Counted from the first letter of the stretch, positions 11,338-22,967 are shown. The stretch is DNA of 64,000 nucleotides from Isoetes taiwanensis (GCA_021234155.1 JAJEKV010000067.1:2648091-2712090), one strand, 5' to 3'. Numbers and translations are program-made. The notes: generated from the sequence alone by a model not told the origin.

Positions 11338-12614
11338 CATAAATTTATGGTGAGTCTAAGATTGCGCATATCTTCCTGGGAACGAATTGCCACCAAAGTA
11401 TTAAATTTTACCCCTGGAAATAAGGGTTGGGCTTTCGCCAGTGCATCTGGTTCCTGCTGCAGAAGTGCCTGCCGAACTTCTTCGTAAACTTTGGCTTTCA
11501 TAACTTGATAGAAGTTGAAAAGTGAAGCTCCATTTTGCGAGGGTTCTGTAAATGTGTGTACAGAACTGATAGTGGTCTACATGGCTTCAGGTCAGTGCTT
11601 TCTTATTTGCATTTGCTTTCTCGTGGCATTCAATAATATTTATATTGATCTGTTATATGCTGCTTCATATTTAACATTGAATAGTTAGTTTGAAGATAGC
11701 ATGATGTTATTGACGATAGAAAGCAAGAACCAAAAAATGTGAAGACCTACTTACAGATTTCAAATCCAAAAAGTAACTGCAACATAAAGAATAGGCACAG
11801 ATTTGGGCGGAATCTGACTACCAATCCCAAAGAAATCAACACTGGAACATCTGTACACACAGAAAAATGCACCCCCACAATAAACCAGCATATCTTTGGC
11901 CTTCATTTGGAGAAAAGGTTAAGGCATTTGAGATTAATATGCTGCAATAAAGATATGAATGCCTGAGGGACAGAAATACACCGTACAGAGGCTTGAAATG
12001 AATTCGATGGCCAAAGCTTTTAATCCAGAGAGATAAAAGGTGAAAATGCTCACCGGCTTGGAGCCATACCCTCTTCAGCATTTAGCATGTGCCTGTTAAT
12101 CGAAAATACATTCAAGTTAATCTGCAATGGCAAATGGGTTCAATAACAAATCATACAAATTTCACTATTCGTCACATCATGAACAAAATGCAGAGAAGAA
12201 TGCAACTCCAAACGAAATATGGAAGTGTCCAAACGGAATATGGAAGTCCCTTCTTGCAGTCTGCATCTGGATAATTGTTCTGAGTTTAAATCTTGGTTTG
12301 TCCGCATGCCCATAGGAAGCTGTAGCCTGTGTTGAAGCCTGTCTTGAAGTTTTGGAAAAAATATTAGAATACCTGTCTATCCGACAAAGGCTTTGGTTCA
12401 TCCTATTCCTAGATTGCTTTTCACTATTAAGAAAGTAGGAAAGCATATGCCGATTCTACAGAGCCTGTAAACGGGCTTCAATCCGGCTTGAATTATGAAA
12501 AATGGCTCTGTAAAGATTGGAAGGAAGGGCTTAAGCTCTGATTTTTTGAAGGAAATTTAGAGATTCACCTCCATCTCCGCCAACAAAATCCCATGCCGGT
12601 GCATACATCTTCTC
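11338..12614 (-). CDS. Last two exons of an unidentified minus-strand gene
   Basis: Exon 12614-12569 is framed by TTTCAG acceptor and GTGAATC donor and reads EKMYAPAWDFVGGDG. Exon 11545-11338 follows a TTTACAG acceptor and reads EPSQNGASLFNFYQV..., then MKAKVYEEVRQALLQQEPDA..., ending in NLRLTINL and a TGA stop. The phases fit exactly (one base plus two bases make the GAA codon), which is good support for a real spliced product. The intron is about 1 kb and contains a duplicated block. I do not recognise the family: the tail is amphipathic, helix-prone and rich in Glu/Gln/Ala. Upstream exons are not secure; a Ser-rich block at 12793-12723 with good splice sites lies in the right place but its phase does not join this frame. 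It could be an expressed gene or a young fragment. Confidence 0.5.
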
Positions 12615-13489
12615 CTGAAATTAGAATTCCCCTTGATTCGTAGACACAAATCTGGCATTGTCAATAGAGAAGAAGATCTGCTACTAAAAAATGGGATTTA
12701 GAAGCTGTGTCCAAAGCTTTACCTGCTTTCACTGGGCTCACTGCTGTCACGAGAAGCAGAAGCATGATCCGAGCCACATGAGCTTTCACTGGGCTAACAA
12801 AATACAGGCGCTGCCAGGAGTTCGGACCACGGAATGGGCATGCAAATCATTGAGTCAGAGAAAACGCGAATTCAAGTTCTTGATAACCGAGGGAACAGCG
12901 GAATCAAGGCCAGAAATGAAGGTATTCTTCGAATCGAACAGAACCCAGAGCAAATCCAGAGCAGCTTTACTCAGCTCGCTCTTTTCCGCTCCAAGTCGTC
13001 CTGTTTATTGGACGCAGAACTGGAAACCGAAAAGCCGCTTCTGGGAGCTCAATTCCATAGCCAAATCCGTTAAATTCCATCGCTCCATTGCCGATTCAAT
13101 AAGAAAAGGATGAGAAAACCTAAACAATACAACACCAAGCTTTGCCAACTGATGGCTTTCACCGGAGCAAATCTGCAAAGAAACCATCGGCTAAGGAATT
13201 CGGAAGCACTATAAGAACCCTAATCGTAGAAAAACAAAGGGGAGGTAACGAGGATCTGTAAAGGATAATCGGAAGGCTTTCGGCCTTCCCTTTACTTGCA
13301 AGAGGTCGCCATAGCTAGCTACGATGTTACAGAAAACTTGCCACCTAACAATGTAATGCCACCTAACAATGTAATTAATGATGCTTAATTGCTGCCAGTG
13401 CAACCTCACCCCATATATTAAATGTAATACAATTTCCTTGCACATTTCCTTGCACATCCAATATTTAATAAACATTAAATATAAAATGC
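12615..13489. other. Possible 5' region of the minus-strand gene
   Basis: The block 12793-12723 (minus) has a TTAG acceptor and GTAAAG donor around a Ser/Glu-rich reading (PSESSCGSDHASASRDSSEP). Sequence from 13220 down is richer in CG and holds AGGGTTCTTATAG on the minus strand, promoter-like for plants. A short frame beginning at minus 13103 (MERWNLTDLAMELSSQKRLF) could be a leader peptide. Small tandem duplications lie near 13341-13377 and 13430-13455. None of this amounts to a firm gene model. Confidence 0.3.
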
Positions 13490-13876
13490 CCTTTCAAGGA
13501 TGGACGGTCTACATAAAATGCCCCAATTGAATCCCTAGATCTAACGGCTCACGTCAAAAGCCCCAAATAAAGGGGGCTGCTTGGGGTTGATTGAAGTGTC
13601 ACCGTCTGGGCCGTCCATCTTAGAGATGGACGGCCGAGATCAATCTTTACCAACAATTTCCTTGCACCTTCCTTAAGCTTAAAATCAAGGGCCACGATTT
13701 CTCACGTGCCCGATCGACGGCCCAGGGATGGGGTGCATGCCCCATGCATGCCCCATGCATGCCCCCCCCATCAAATCCAAGGGCTATTGTCGCGCCACCT
13801 CAGAAAATGGACGGCTGGGATGAATCTCTACAAAGATTCACCCCCCCATAGGACACATCCAATAATTGTATATATA
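13490..13876 (-). mobile_element. R1 repeat copy D, composite
   Basis: Inverted relative to copy A. The left part (to about 13655) holds the reverse words AAGCCCCAAATAAAGGGGGC and GGTTGATTGAAGTGTCACC plus the hairpin GCCGTCCATC-TTAGA-GATGGACGGC. The right part (13685-13860) is the reverse complement of 52225-52410 in copy H, including three tandem CATGCCCCATG-type units. It ends AATAATTGTATATATAC and passes straight into an R2 copy. Confidence 0.75.
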
Positions 13877-14330
13877 CAAGTTTTTGTACTATCAATGGGT
13901 CTATAAACTATGGTTTATTAACATCTAGGAGCAAAAATCCAAGGATAAGAATGGCACAAATTGCATTATGCATCTAGTTCCTTGCCTTATAATCATTCAA
14001 TGAAGCTCACCATTCATTAGAACTTCTAGCAGTCAGAAGCTCACCATTGTTTATCACAACTTGTTCATCCACATAATAAGAAAGAATTAATGGTCCTCTT
14101 CTTGGGAACTTCAAAATTGTTGGAATTGGTAATTCTCTTGGACTCCACATCATCAATAGCTCTAATATTTTTACTATAGTTGCCAGTGATTCAGTGATTG
14201 CAGACCAAATACATGGAGTGTAGCAAGTCGACTGGTCATTTGTGATAGAAATTCTTGTGTAAGAAATTCTTGTGCCAGCTCTACTGCCTTTAATATCTTC
14301 CATTCTTAAGAATATCAAAAAGATCAGAAT
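13877..14330 (+). mobile_element. R2 repeat copy
   Basis: Starts AAGTTTTTGTACTATCAATG at the R1 terminus, then GGGTCTATAAACTATGG, GAATGGCACAAATTGCA, CATTCAATGAAGCTCACC, and further in GGTCCTCTTCTTGGGAAC and GTTGGAATTGGTAATTC. The last two blocks are the inverse of 44045-44110 and 58370-58430. This is one of the longest R2 copies and shows a minimum length of about 450 bp. The open frame on the minus strand here is not considered coding. Confidence 0.7.
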
Positions 14331-15600
14331 CGTGGACGAACACCACCCTTAATAAACTGTCTTTAATTCCCAATTGTGGCAAGCATGCAATATTGCATAA
14401 ACTACTATATATCTAGGCGACCAAATACAGCAGACAGCAAACGGCACATTGTACAAAAAGACTGACATTTTCCTAGAGGCAAAAATCTAATACTAGTACC
14501 ATATTGTAAAAAAAACCCCTCCAACAAAGAAGATTCTCCATTTCCTTCTCTACAGAAGAAGCCTCCTCGATACCTGGATATATTGATCAAAAGATGTGGG
14601 GAATGAACTCCTTTGAGCTTAAAGTTGTATCTTTATTGTTATTAGTGCTTGGGGGCTGAAGTTTTGGCTGTGAGTACCCCACTGCAACCAGATCAAAAAG
14701 CCACGCTGCTGTAAGTTCTACATCCTGGCCAGAACAGAAAACTTTTCGTAGCATACCACAAAAGCACCAAACACAAGCTTTAACCTCGAAATAACATTCT
14801 GCAGCAGAAAAGCAGATGTATCAGTTCTTGTAGACAAATTCATGAAAATGGATGGATTAGCTATGGTCTTACCTCTCTGCAGCCAGATGTTATTCACACA
14901 AACATTCATGCTAAGAAGGGCAAGTGCAAACCAATAGGAACGATTAAATGGACTGTATGAAATATTTCTCTTAATAAACTTCACCAGCTCAAGCAATCCA
15001 GAGCTACCGGATTAAATGCGGCCTGAGTGCTCACGCCATATCGAGCCACAGAACGGAGGCGAGCAGAACAGAGATTTCAGAATTCACACGCGTCTACCAT
15101 TTGTTCGGCACAATTACTCCATGGCATGCACCATATGAACGACATTGGCATCTTTGCACCATCTGCTGAGGCTTGAAAAATAGCTTAAGATTCTCTCACC
15201 TAAGCAGCCCACACTCAACCTCCATGCGAAATAGTTCCATCCTTTAATAATATATATATGAGACTAGTCTTAATACAAAGTGCCAAGTGCATAGTTTTTG
15301 GATCGCAATTTCGTGAAAGTATGCTATGAAATCTGCAATTAGGTCGAAACAAAGCCAAGCAATTAGGTGGCAGCCAAGCGAACTTTCTCAATGCTTCTCA
15401 CTTGCCCTGCCATTATATCTGCAACACAACAGAAACACATAAATAATAAATAATCGTGATATTCCGCAGGTTTTTCATTCATTCAGATGTAATATATGCA
15501 TTTTGGCTAACCTACTTACTTGCATGATGCAAATGATTTATTCTGGAACACATTTGTGTAGCTCATTGCGCATCAATACAACTGAATCTTTGGATATCAC
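14331..15600. other. No confident gene; exon-like pieces on minus strand
   Basis: Minus 15010-14718 reads LLELVKFIKRNISYSPFNRS... then YWFALALLSMNVCVNNIWLQ with a GTAAGACC donor after RG; it looks like a coding exon of a membrane protein but is unidentified. Minus 15420-15363 follows a TGTTGCAG acceptor, reads DIMAGQVRSIEKVRLAAT and stops, so it could be a terminal exon. Their relation to each other or to the YchF fragment is unknown. A reading near 15060-15000 (SARLRSVARYGVSTQAAFNP) resembles an organelle-targeting leader, on slim evidence. Confidence 0.3.
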
Positions 15601-15617
15601 ATCAGGAGGGACCAGAC

Positions 15618-15999
15618 CTTGTAGTGACTACTTCAGATTGTAATGTCTTCGCAACATCCATAAGCTTCTGCACATGCGCATTGCCTGAAGGGTCAAGAAG
15701 ATCTATTTCTGCAACATTTGCAGCAAAGATCACTGGCTTCATTGTAAGCAAGCAAACCCTCTTTGAATGGCTCCAACAAGAGCGCATGCAAGATCACAAG
15801 AGTGCATGTCTAATGTTTGTTGCATAAAGTTCTTATGAGGTAAGGATATCAAAGCCATTGTAAGCAAGCAAAGCCTGCCGAATGGCTGGTTTCTCGCCAT
15901 CGTAATGCAACCGACCTTTGCAGTCTACCAAAATTAACAAGAGCGCATGCAAGATCACAAGAGCGCATGTCTAACGTTTGTTGCATAAAGTTCTTGTGC
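15618..15999 (-). pseudogene. YchF/OLA1-type GTPase fragment with duplicated exon start
   Basis: Minus-strand reading CLLTMKPVIFAANVAEIDLL, then DPSGNAHVQKLMDVAKTLQS and EVVTTR ending at a GTCTGG donor (15618). LLTMKPVIYVANV is a hallmark of the YchF family of ribosome-associated Obg-like ATPases, and the DP..N.HV.....A..L continuation fits the plastid-type plant form. Upstream, HYDGEKPAIR (15920-15885) supplies the preceding family segment but in a shifted frame. A local duplication has copied the exon start and its flanking intron: CATTGTAAGCAAGCAAA and the GAGCGCATGCAAGATCAC block both occur twice (15744-15836 and 15856-15999), the first copy with an internal deletion. No GTP-binding P-loop exon was found. 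This is a broken fragment, not a working gene. Confidence 0.75.
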
Positions 16000-16479
16000 T
16001 AGTAATCATGCATATAGGAAGGATAACATACAAAACGATTTTATAGTTGGTAAAACATATGCAAAACATGAATTTTCTCCACTTGTTGCTAAATACATTG
16101 CCGCTCTCCTCATTGAAATCACCTATGCTGTCACTTTTCATATGCAGTAGTATGCTTTGAAAAACCAATGGTACAATTATCCGTACTATGTTCAGAATCA
16201 TAAAAGCGGATAATAATGGTATGCTTATTCATTGAAGTTGTATATTCATTACAGGCCCTACAATGTAGCTAGATAAAGGAGGTAGACTCATCTGCAGATG
16301 ATTGTGGGTAACAAAGATATACAACTATGTACAATCATTGATCCGGGTCGGTTTAATTGGGCAACCGGCTCGGGGCAATTCTTTTCTCAATTTGATCTTG
16401 AAAAGTACGACATAAAAATTCAACCCAATATAATTCAACGTTACATTTGCAAGTCAAAACAAGTTCAACTTACCTCCTT

Positions 16480-18213
16480 GTTGGGACCAAGCTCGAGGAG
16501 ATCACCAGGATGTAAGCCCACTTGCATTGAAGGTCAGCACTAGAAATGACAAATATGCATGGTTGAGTTTCATGTCAAATTTAAGAAAAATTATCAAATT
16601 GAACACCAACATACTTGGTGATCCAAGTCCTCAGACTACTTTCAGTCCATTATGAAAAATGGCCCCTCAAAGCAAGTGATTTGTGCATGCCCGGCGATAT
16701 CCGCAAATTATTGCGTGGCTATGTTTCTTAGAATGGGTGGTCTACATTACTTAACTTTGACTTCAATGACACGACCTGTTGAGAATCAATGATACGACAT
16801 CTTCTTGGATTATTTTCTGCTTTACTCCTGTCAAAAATCGAGTAACCTTCAACAGTTAAGCCTTAAAGCAACGATTGTAGATATACGTAACAAAATAGCA
16901 AGCAGAAAAGCACACCCTATTATAGTAGGTTGACCGTTTTTGCAAATCAGACTGCCTTTTTCTCGCCATTTTCTCAGACATCCCCATGTGGTGCCAACCT
17001 ATCCCCAAACGGAACGAAGTTACCAACCGCAAAAGATTGTTCTTGTCCAACTGCAAAAAGATTGTTCTTGCAAACTTAAAAAAAAAGATGGATGGATGAA
17101 TATACTTACCTTCTTTGTTATTGCTCTCTTCAAAGGCATCATCATCCCAAAACCATTCAGTGCAGCTTTTCATTTGCCTATAATGTGAAAATTAAAGGTC
17201 GTGCTCATTTGTTGTTTTGCAAATACAAATCAATTAAAAAGTCTAACTAGCATATAAAAAACTGTTTGCACAGTAGTTTCTATCTAATTGTGTCCAGAAG
17301 AAATGTTTTCAACCTACCTTATCAGTTAATCTGCAAGATGGTACTCTACCTTTCAATGCCGCACTGACGAAATTGAAAATGCAAGATCTGAGGCAACATA
17401 ACTATTATGGTACTCCCAATTAAGGTACCTGTTTCCACCAAGGACCCAACGGAGCATGAGTGGCATAGCCATGCCAATAAAAAATCTTCCTCCCACCCTA
17501 CCAGGATGTGGGATACAAAGCTTTTTTATGATCTGTTAAGCAGCATGCACCGAAAGAGGACCCAGTCCTTCACCAAGATATGCTTTATAGATGGATGCCA
17601 TAATAGCTGCCATTCTTGCCATCCCATGTACAGCACTCACCCTCAGCTTCCTCTGGCTCTCATACCTGAGAGGATGGAAATACAATGAACACGGCCAATC
17701 CTTACATGAGCCAGATAATGATTTGGCAACTGGGTCTGCAAAAGCTATATCTTCACATGCCACAGTTTCTAATGTTTAATATCAATAGGCTTGCCATTTT
17801 CGGAGCTCTCTTTTATACATTTGGTCAGTTCAAGAGCAAGTTGATAACCATCCTATATATAATTCATAAGATGTAAATCCATGACTGAGGTGAATAAACA
17901 ACATTATAGAGTGGAGGAAAAAACTGTACCTCAATGGCCATGCAGCCTCCTTGGCCCATGTTAGGCTGCATAGCACGTACAGAGTCCCCAAGAAGCGTGA
18001 CTCGCCCTTCACCCCAAGAAGACACTACTGGAGTACGGTCATAAGTGACTCGCCCTTCACCCCAAGAAGACACTACTGGAGTACGGTCATAAATGATAAA
18101 TGTCACGGCGTAGGATTTGTTCTTCTGGTGTTGTGAGAAGCAGGTCTACTACTCCATCACACCAATCCCAAATAGTTTTAGCAGCCTCTCCTTTCTCTCT
18201 GAATGATAGAATC
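16480..18213 (-). pseudogene. ZEP: Zeaxanthin epoxidase (ZEP/ABA1) gene, 3' half, decayed
   Basis: Intact ZEP is a plastid FAD monooxygenase that epoxidises zeaxanthin to violaxanthin in the xanthophyll cycle and abscisic acid pathway. Readable exons: 18213-17930 (WCDGVVDLLLTTPEEQILRR; GRVTLLGDSVRAMQPNMGQG, the conserved GD flavin motif); 17852 to about 17775 (DGYQLALEL); 17665-17429 (RKLRVSAVHGMARMAAIMAS, then PHPGRVGGRFF and MPLMLRWVLGGN); 17349-17318 (PSCRLTDK); 17177-17110 (WFWDDDAFEESN); about 16740-16610 (FHA domain, with FFIMD and TWIT); 16535-16480 (VGLHPGDLLELGPNK). Breaks: a 7-bp duplication at 18089-18102 shifts the frame before a 48-bp tandem duplication, TAA interrupts after LSVHAA, and further one-base slips occur. 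The N-terminal FAD-binding exons are absent. Pseudogene or captured fragment. Confidence 0.9.
17997..18102. repeat. 48-bp and 7-bp tandem duplications inside ZEP exon
   Basis: Units 17997-18044 and 18045-18092 are identical 48-mers (16 codons of ZEP, YDRTPVVSSWGEGRVT, present twice). Directly beside them ATAAATG is doubled (18089-18102). Normal ZEP has each once, so both are secondary events and their direction is known. Confidence 0.95.
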
Positions 18214-19007
18214 CTGTTTAATAAATAACAGGGATATAACATGAGATATAACAGGGAGCTCCATTGATTCAAAGAATAACCAATGACCCCAACCAAAGAA
18301 GACTTTAACCTTGAAACAAAGCTTCGGATGGGAAGAAGGCAGAGAAAATCAACCATCCCGGTAAGAAACAGGGCATATGCTTCTATTTTTGTTTCCAGAG
18401 ACACTGAAATCAGTAATTTAGAAACATGCAGTTATGGCATTGCCGCTGGTGCAGGCCGAAGCTGGTCATCCACGACTAGTGCTCAGAGCTATGGGACAAA
18501 ATGGAAGCTTGTACTGTGTGATATCCATTGCTCTCCAGGGAGGCAGACGAATTCTTCAACCTGCTCCGACACCTACCTCTGCGGCCCCCAAATGCTATTA
18601 TTAGAATATTAGCACAGCCATGAAATCATTTACACTATAACCTTTGTGATGCATTCTGCTCTAAATATCTATTCCGGTATCATGCACAGGTGCCCAAGCA
18701 AGGAAGCATTTTAGCAGAACCGTAGTTCAACTGGAAGATGCAAATCCACTAATTCGGCTTCACCACAAAATCAAAGGACAAAGGCTGAAGGCAGCAACTG
18801 CATTTAGAGCAGAGAGAGAGATCGTTTGCTTTTGCTACTCACATGTAGAGCTTTTGCATGTAGAAAGCATGGTAACAGAGATTATATTGCTACTCACATT
18901 GTCTACCCAGATCCGTGATCGGCGAAAATAGGCGCAATAGGCGCCTTATCAGGGAAGACTGCTGCCTGAGATTTGTGAGAAGGAACGCAAATACTATCGG
19001 TCTGCAA
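18214..19007. other. No gene recognised
   Basis: The upstream ZEP exons would be expected here on the minus strand but I could not read them. The open frames 18087-18404 (minus, upper part) and 18283-18612 (plus) have no family motifs. Confidence 0.5.
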
Positions 19008-19009
19008 AT

Positions 19010-19240
19010 CCGATGGACGGTCTACATAAAATGCCCCAATTTCAAGGATGGACGGTCTACATAAAATGCCCCAATTAAATCCCTAGATCTAACGGGCCAC
19101 ATCAAAAGCCCCAAATAAAGGGGGCTGCTTGGGGTTGATTGGAGGTGTCACCGTCTGGACCGTCCATCTCAGAGATGGACGGCCGAGATCAATCTCTACC
19201 AACATGTTGGTAGAGCTAATATAATTGTATATATAGTAGT
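19010..19240 (-). mobile_element. R1 repeat copy E
   Basis: Reverse orientation, very like copy D: GATGGACGGTCTACATAAAA occurs twice at its left end (a tandem duplication of about 43 bp), then AAGCCCCAAATAAAGGGGGC, then the hairpin GACCGTCCATC-TCAGA-GATGGACGGCC near 19160-19186. It ends with TAATATAATTGTATATATAG, the R1 terminus. Confidence 0.75.
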
Positions 19241-19267
19241 GATAATAGATATAGTGATATTGATGGG

Positions 19268-20965
19268 TTGAATAGTAACATCAAGAGGCTAGTCCACACT
19301 ATCAATCCTAGGGCAGTAGGGGAGGCAGAGGACAAGGCATTAAGCTTAGAAGAGGCACCCCCAACTCCAGCACAGAAGAAACCCACTTACAACAAAGGCA
19401 AAGCCATGGGTTCTTATACCCCAAAGCAGGCTAATATTGGTCTAGCAACACAGCAATACCAGGGGAAGGGAGATAAGAACGCAGCCCTTAAGGAATATAA
19501 CACAAGAGGATTTTCAGCATGGAAGTCAGTAAAGCACTTTCTGGATAGTATTCCTGTAAAAAAAAGCGGCATTGGCAGAGCCTGAGGGATGGGAATCTCC
19601 AATAGAGTTGGATGAGGAGGAGGCCTGAGACTTCATTGAAGCGCAGAATTTGTGCAGCTATAGAAACAGAAAGTGTGGGGAGTCAGTCAACAGTCATTTC
19701 AGCCGATGGCATTATAGGTGACAAACCCTATATAGTATTCATAGACACAGACAACTCCCACAACTTTGCATCCCCTAGGTTGGCAGCATTATTGAAGACT
19801 AAGATCTTTAAGTGCAAGCCAAGGGCCATTCAGCATGGCAAGTGGGGCAATTCGCCACATTAAGATAAGAGAGTCAACTTTAACATAGCTCTTAGTGGAA
19901 CCAACTTGAGTATAGGTGCGAAAGTCATGGACATCGAAAACTACGATCTTATAGTGGGCATGGAGTTCTTGAAGCCAGCTAAAGTAATGATCAATTGCGA
20001 CAAGCATGAAATTTCAATTATGGCTCCGGATGGCAAGCGTTTTGTGGTCAAAGCTAAGAAAATTTGTTTCATAATACAGTGCATGCCCATAAAACTTTAC
20101 TTAAATGCATCATGAAGGATGAGGTTGAGTACATTCTTAAGATGGAGGTCATTGGACCCGATAGCAATGCTAAGAAAAAGGATGCTCCACCAGAATGGCT
20201 GCCGAGGTCAATTGCTAAGTTGATCAAAGAGTCCCACGATACATTTCTGGATGAAATTTGAGAGCTTCCGCATTATAGGGGCGTAGAGTGTGAAATCACT
20301 CTTGCATCAAATGCAAAGCCGACTGGCAAGGCTTCATATAGAATGAGCAGAGCTCAAGAATCAGTTGAAGGAGTTGTTTGAACTTGAATTTATTCAGCTA
20401 AGTATGTCGCCCTTCAGAGCACCCATTCTCTTCATCAAGAAGAAAAATGGAGGTTTGAGAATGTGTATAGACTATCGTCAACTCAACAAGCAGACAATTA
20501 AGAACAAGTATGTCTTGCCAAAGGCAGATGACTTGATGGACCAGCTCCAAGGAGCTAAAGTCTTCTCCAAGATAGACCTAAGATCCAGATATCATCGGAT
20601 AAGGATAAGGGAAGAAGACATTCATAAGATCACCTTTAGAATGTGATATGGGCACTATGAATTTACAGTAATGCCCTTTAGTCTATCAAATGCTCCCGCA
20701 ACCTTCATGAAGTTAATGAATGATGTCTTTAGAGACTTTTTGGATGATCATCTTCTTTGACGACATCCTCATCTACAACAAGTCAATGGAGGAACATGTA
20801 ATCCACTTGAGAAGGGTTGGAAAAGTTGAGACGGCACCACCTTTTTGGCAAGCTTTCGAACTGCCACTTTGCAACACTTAGGGTTGGATACTTAGGCCAC
20901 GTTGTATCTATTGAGGGAATTTCCATCGACCCATCTAAGATTGACATCATTTATGTCACTCAGGT
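19268..20965 (+). mobile_element. Decayed Ty3/gypsy retrotransposon, gag end to pol
   Basis: Plus-strand fragments in gag-protease-RT order. 19268-19585: Lys/Gln/Pro-rich tail as in gag. 19720-19860: aspartic protease region with IDTDNSHNFASP, where the active-site DTG now reads DTD. 19906-20060: the ENYDLIVGMEFLKPAKVMIN strand. 20365-20646: reverse transcriptase with [40 protein letters not shown] and [15 protein letters not shown], followed after a TGA by [20 protein letters not shown]. 20880-20965: the VGYLGHVVS region leading to RNase H. Multiple stops and frameshifts; the catalytic YxDD motif region is disrupted. No LTRs were found, so this is an old internal fragment. Confidence 0.85.
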
Positions 20966-22469
20966 CTAGAAACTAGGCCTTTGATAAAGGAAGAAAGTAA
21001 AAATAGAGCTGGGATTGGCACTTGGCTCTTTTGGAATTTGCTCAAGTAGGTGCTGAACCTTTCTTTGTATTGGTCCACTCATTCACTTACTCGAATAGAT
21101 AAGGCTTGCAATTCATTAACAAGGTCTTGAGGTGTAGCTAGCTTACCAAATCAAGTCAAAAACTTTTTGATTATTTCATCCCAAGAGGTGGATCTCATGA
21201 ACTTCTCATAGTTCAACATGCTCCAGCTTCATCATCTTTTAAACATTTTTCAAACTCTAGAAGTTTACATCCTTTCTTGAACACATAATCCTGTAATACT
21301 CTTTAGAAGCCCTCAAAAAAACAAACTCTAAAAGTTTACATCCTTTCTTGAAACCATAATCCTTATAATACTCTTCATAAGCCCTCAGAAAGTAGGCAAA
21401 GGAACCGGCACATTTAACTCAAGTTGATAAGACAAGCTTTGAAGCAAACTTGTTGAAAAACTATGGGGTAAGGTACCTACCTTGCAATGTTCGGATGCCT
21501 TAGCATCCTCTAGTGGTAGATCTTCTGCTGGAATTCTTTGTTTAGGAGCCATGAGTTCTTGAGATCTAGGAGGATCTCAGTAGAACCTCGGATAAATCTA
21601 TCACTCCTAGAGGAGATCCTTGTAGATCAAGCAGAAGAGGACTCATATGAAAAGGAAAATCGATAATTATGTGGATGCCATGTCTATATTTAAGGTTGGA
21701 CATAGTAACCCCTACAACGGATGCCTTTGAGGACGTTGGAGAGGATTCGACCAAGGAAGTAGGTCCCAAATATTCAAGGGGGAAAGTCAAGGTTTTTGCC
21801 ACGGGAAAGAAGAAGGTAGATTCAATAGGAAGAGGACCCCTAACCAAAAGAAGAGTTCAAGCATTCTATCCATCTTCAACCATAGCTCTAGATCCGATGA
21901 GGATTATGAACCCGAATCTAAGAGTTCATGAGAGGCCATTGTCTGAAGTTCGACATTAGATGGGGGATTAAACCAGGAAAGTCGGCCAACCGTATCAATG
22001 CCTTTGTAAAGGCGAGGACTCAAGAGAGGTACTATCCCCTTGATGTTGATTATGAAGTTAAGATATATATGTTTAAGATTCATCATCTAGCCAACATGAC
22101 ATGCATGTTTTTTTATTAGTCCTGAACATATTAAGATCGTGTATGACTTTCACCAATCACAAAGTGCATCCTCTGTGCACATATGTTGTCCCATTTGATC
22201 TAGATACTACTGTTGTGGCAATGATGGTAGATCTGTGAGCAATGAAATTTGCACCAGATATGCGACACGTTGCTAAATTATTGATATTCTTTTATGCCAA
22301 GAGGAAGTGCATAGTCTTGCCTAGAAACCTTACCTCTACAAAGTATGTTAAAGTCCGCTAGGAGAACAATGACTTGTAGAAGATGACTATCCGTGATGAT
22401 GTCTATTTTGAAGAGATACAACAATTATGTAGTGCCATTGACCCGAGCTATCAGACCGGGGCTCTAGAA
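20966..22469. other. Transposon debris, no intact gene
   Basis: 21000-21240 on the minus strand reads like a gag segment (VHEIHLLG and neighbours) of another retroelement, with stops. 21250-21390 is an imperfect tandem duplication of about 74 bp (AAGTTTACATCCTTTCTTG twice). 21700-22430 on the plus strand keeps partial open runs with charged residues but has stops, and no domain was recognised. Confidence 0.5.
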
Positions 22470-22930
22470 TGGGGGAGCGTGCATCTATGGCATGCATGAT
22501 TTTTTGGACCATTAGTTTGTTGGGGAGATCACTACTTAATGCAAGGTTCTTTATCAACCTCTCATTGAGGTTTCCTCATCTCTCTCAGCAGTACCTTATT
22601 CTAATTTTGTAACCCAGACGAGAAAGGGGTGTCTTCCTATTTGGCTTGACCATACTTGGCTTTCTTTGCTTGTTATAGCATGTTCTTTCTTGGCCTTTAT
22701 CCTATTTAAGTGAGCCTAATTCTAGAATGCCATCGATCTGAGCCATTGGATTTGGATTCTAAAATGGACGAGCATGCATGCATGCATGCATTTTTGGGCC
22801 ACTGGTTCATTCAGGAGATGGCATTTTTGGGCCACTGGTTCATTCAGGAGATGGCTATTTAATGCATGGTTCTTCATCAACTTCTCATTGGTTCTTTCTC
22901 ATCTCCCTCGGCAGTATATTATTCTCGTTC
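22470..22930. repeat. Two diverged copies of a 150-bp segment with a 33-bp tandem
   Basis: The block GGGAGCGTGCATCTATGGC...TCTCTCAGCAGTACCTTATTC (22470-22600) is echoed at 22760-22925 (GACGAGCATGCATGCATGC...). In the second copy a 33-bp unit, TTTTTGGGCCACTGGTTC plus flank, is tandemly doubled at 22787-22852. The words GGCTATTTAATGCATGG resemble a TATA region but no gene follows. Confidence 0.6.
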
Positions 22931-22967
22931 TTGTAATCCACCCACCCTTCCCCCCTCTCCCCCCGTG

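Noticed and set aside
12691-13113. 140-codon plus-strand frame as a protein gene
   Set aside because: The minus strand carries better splice signals and promoter-like sequence here; the plus reading has no motif and contains a repeated CACTGGGCT word.
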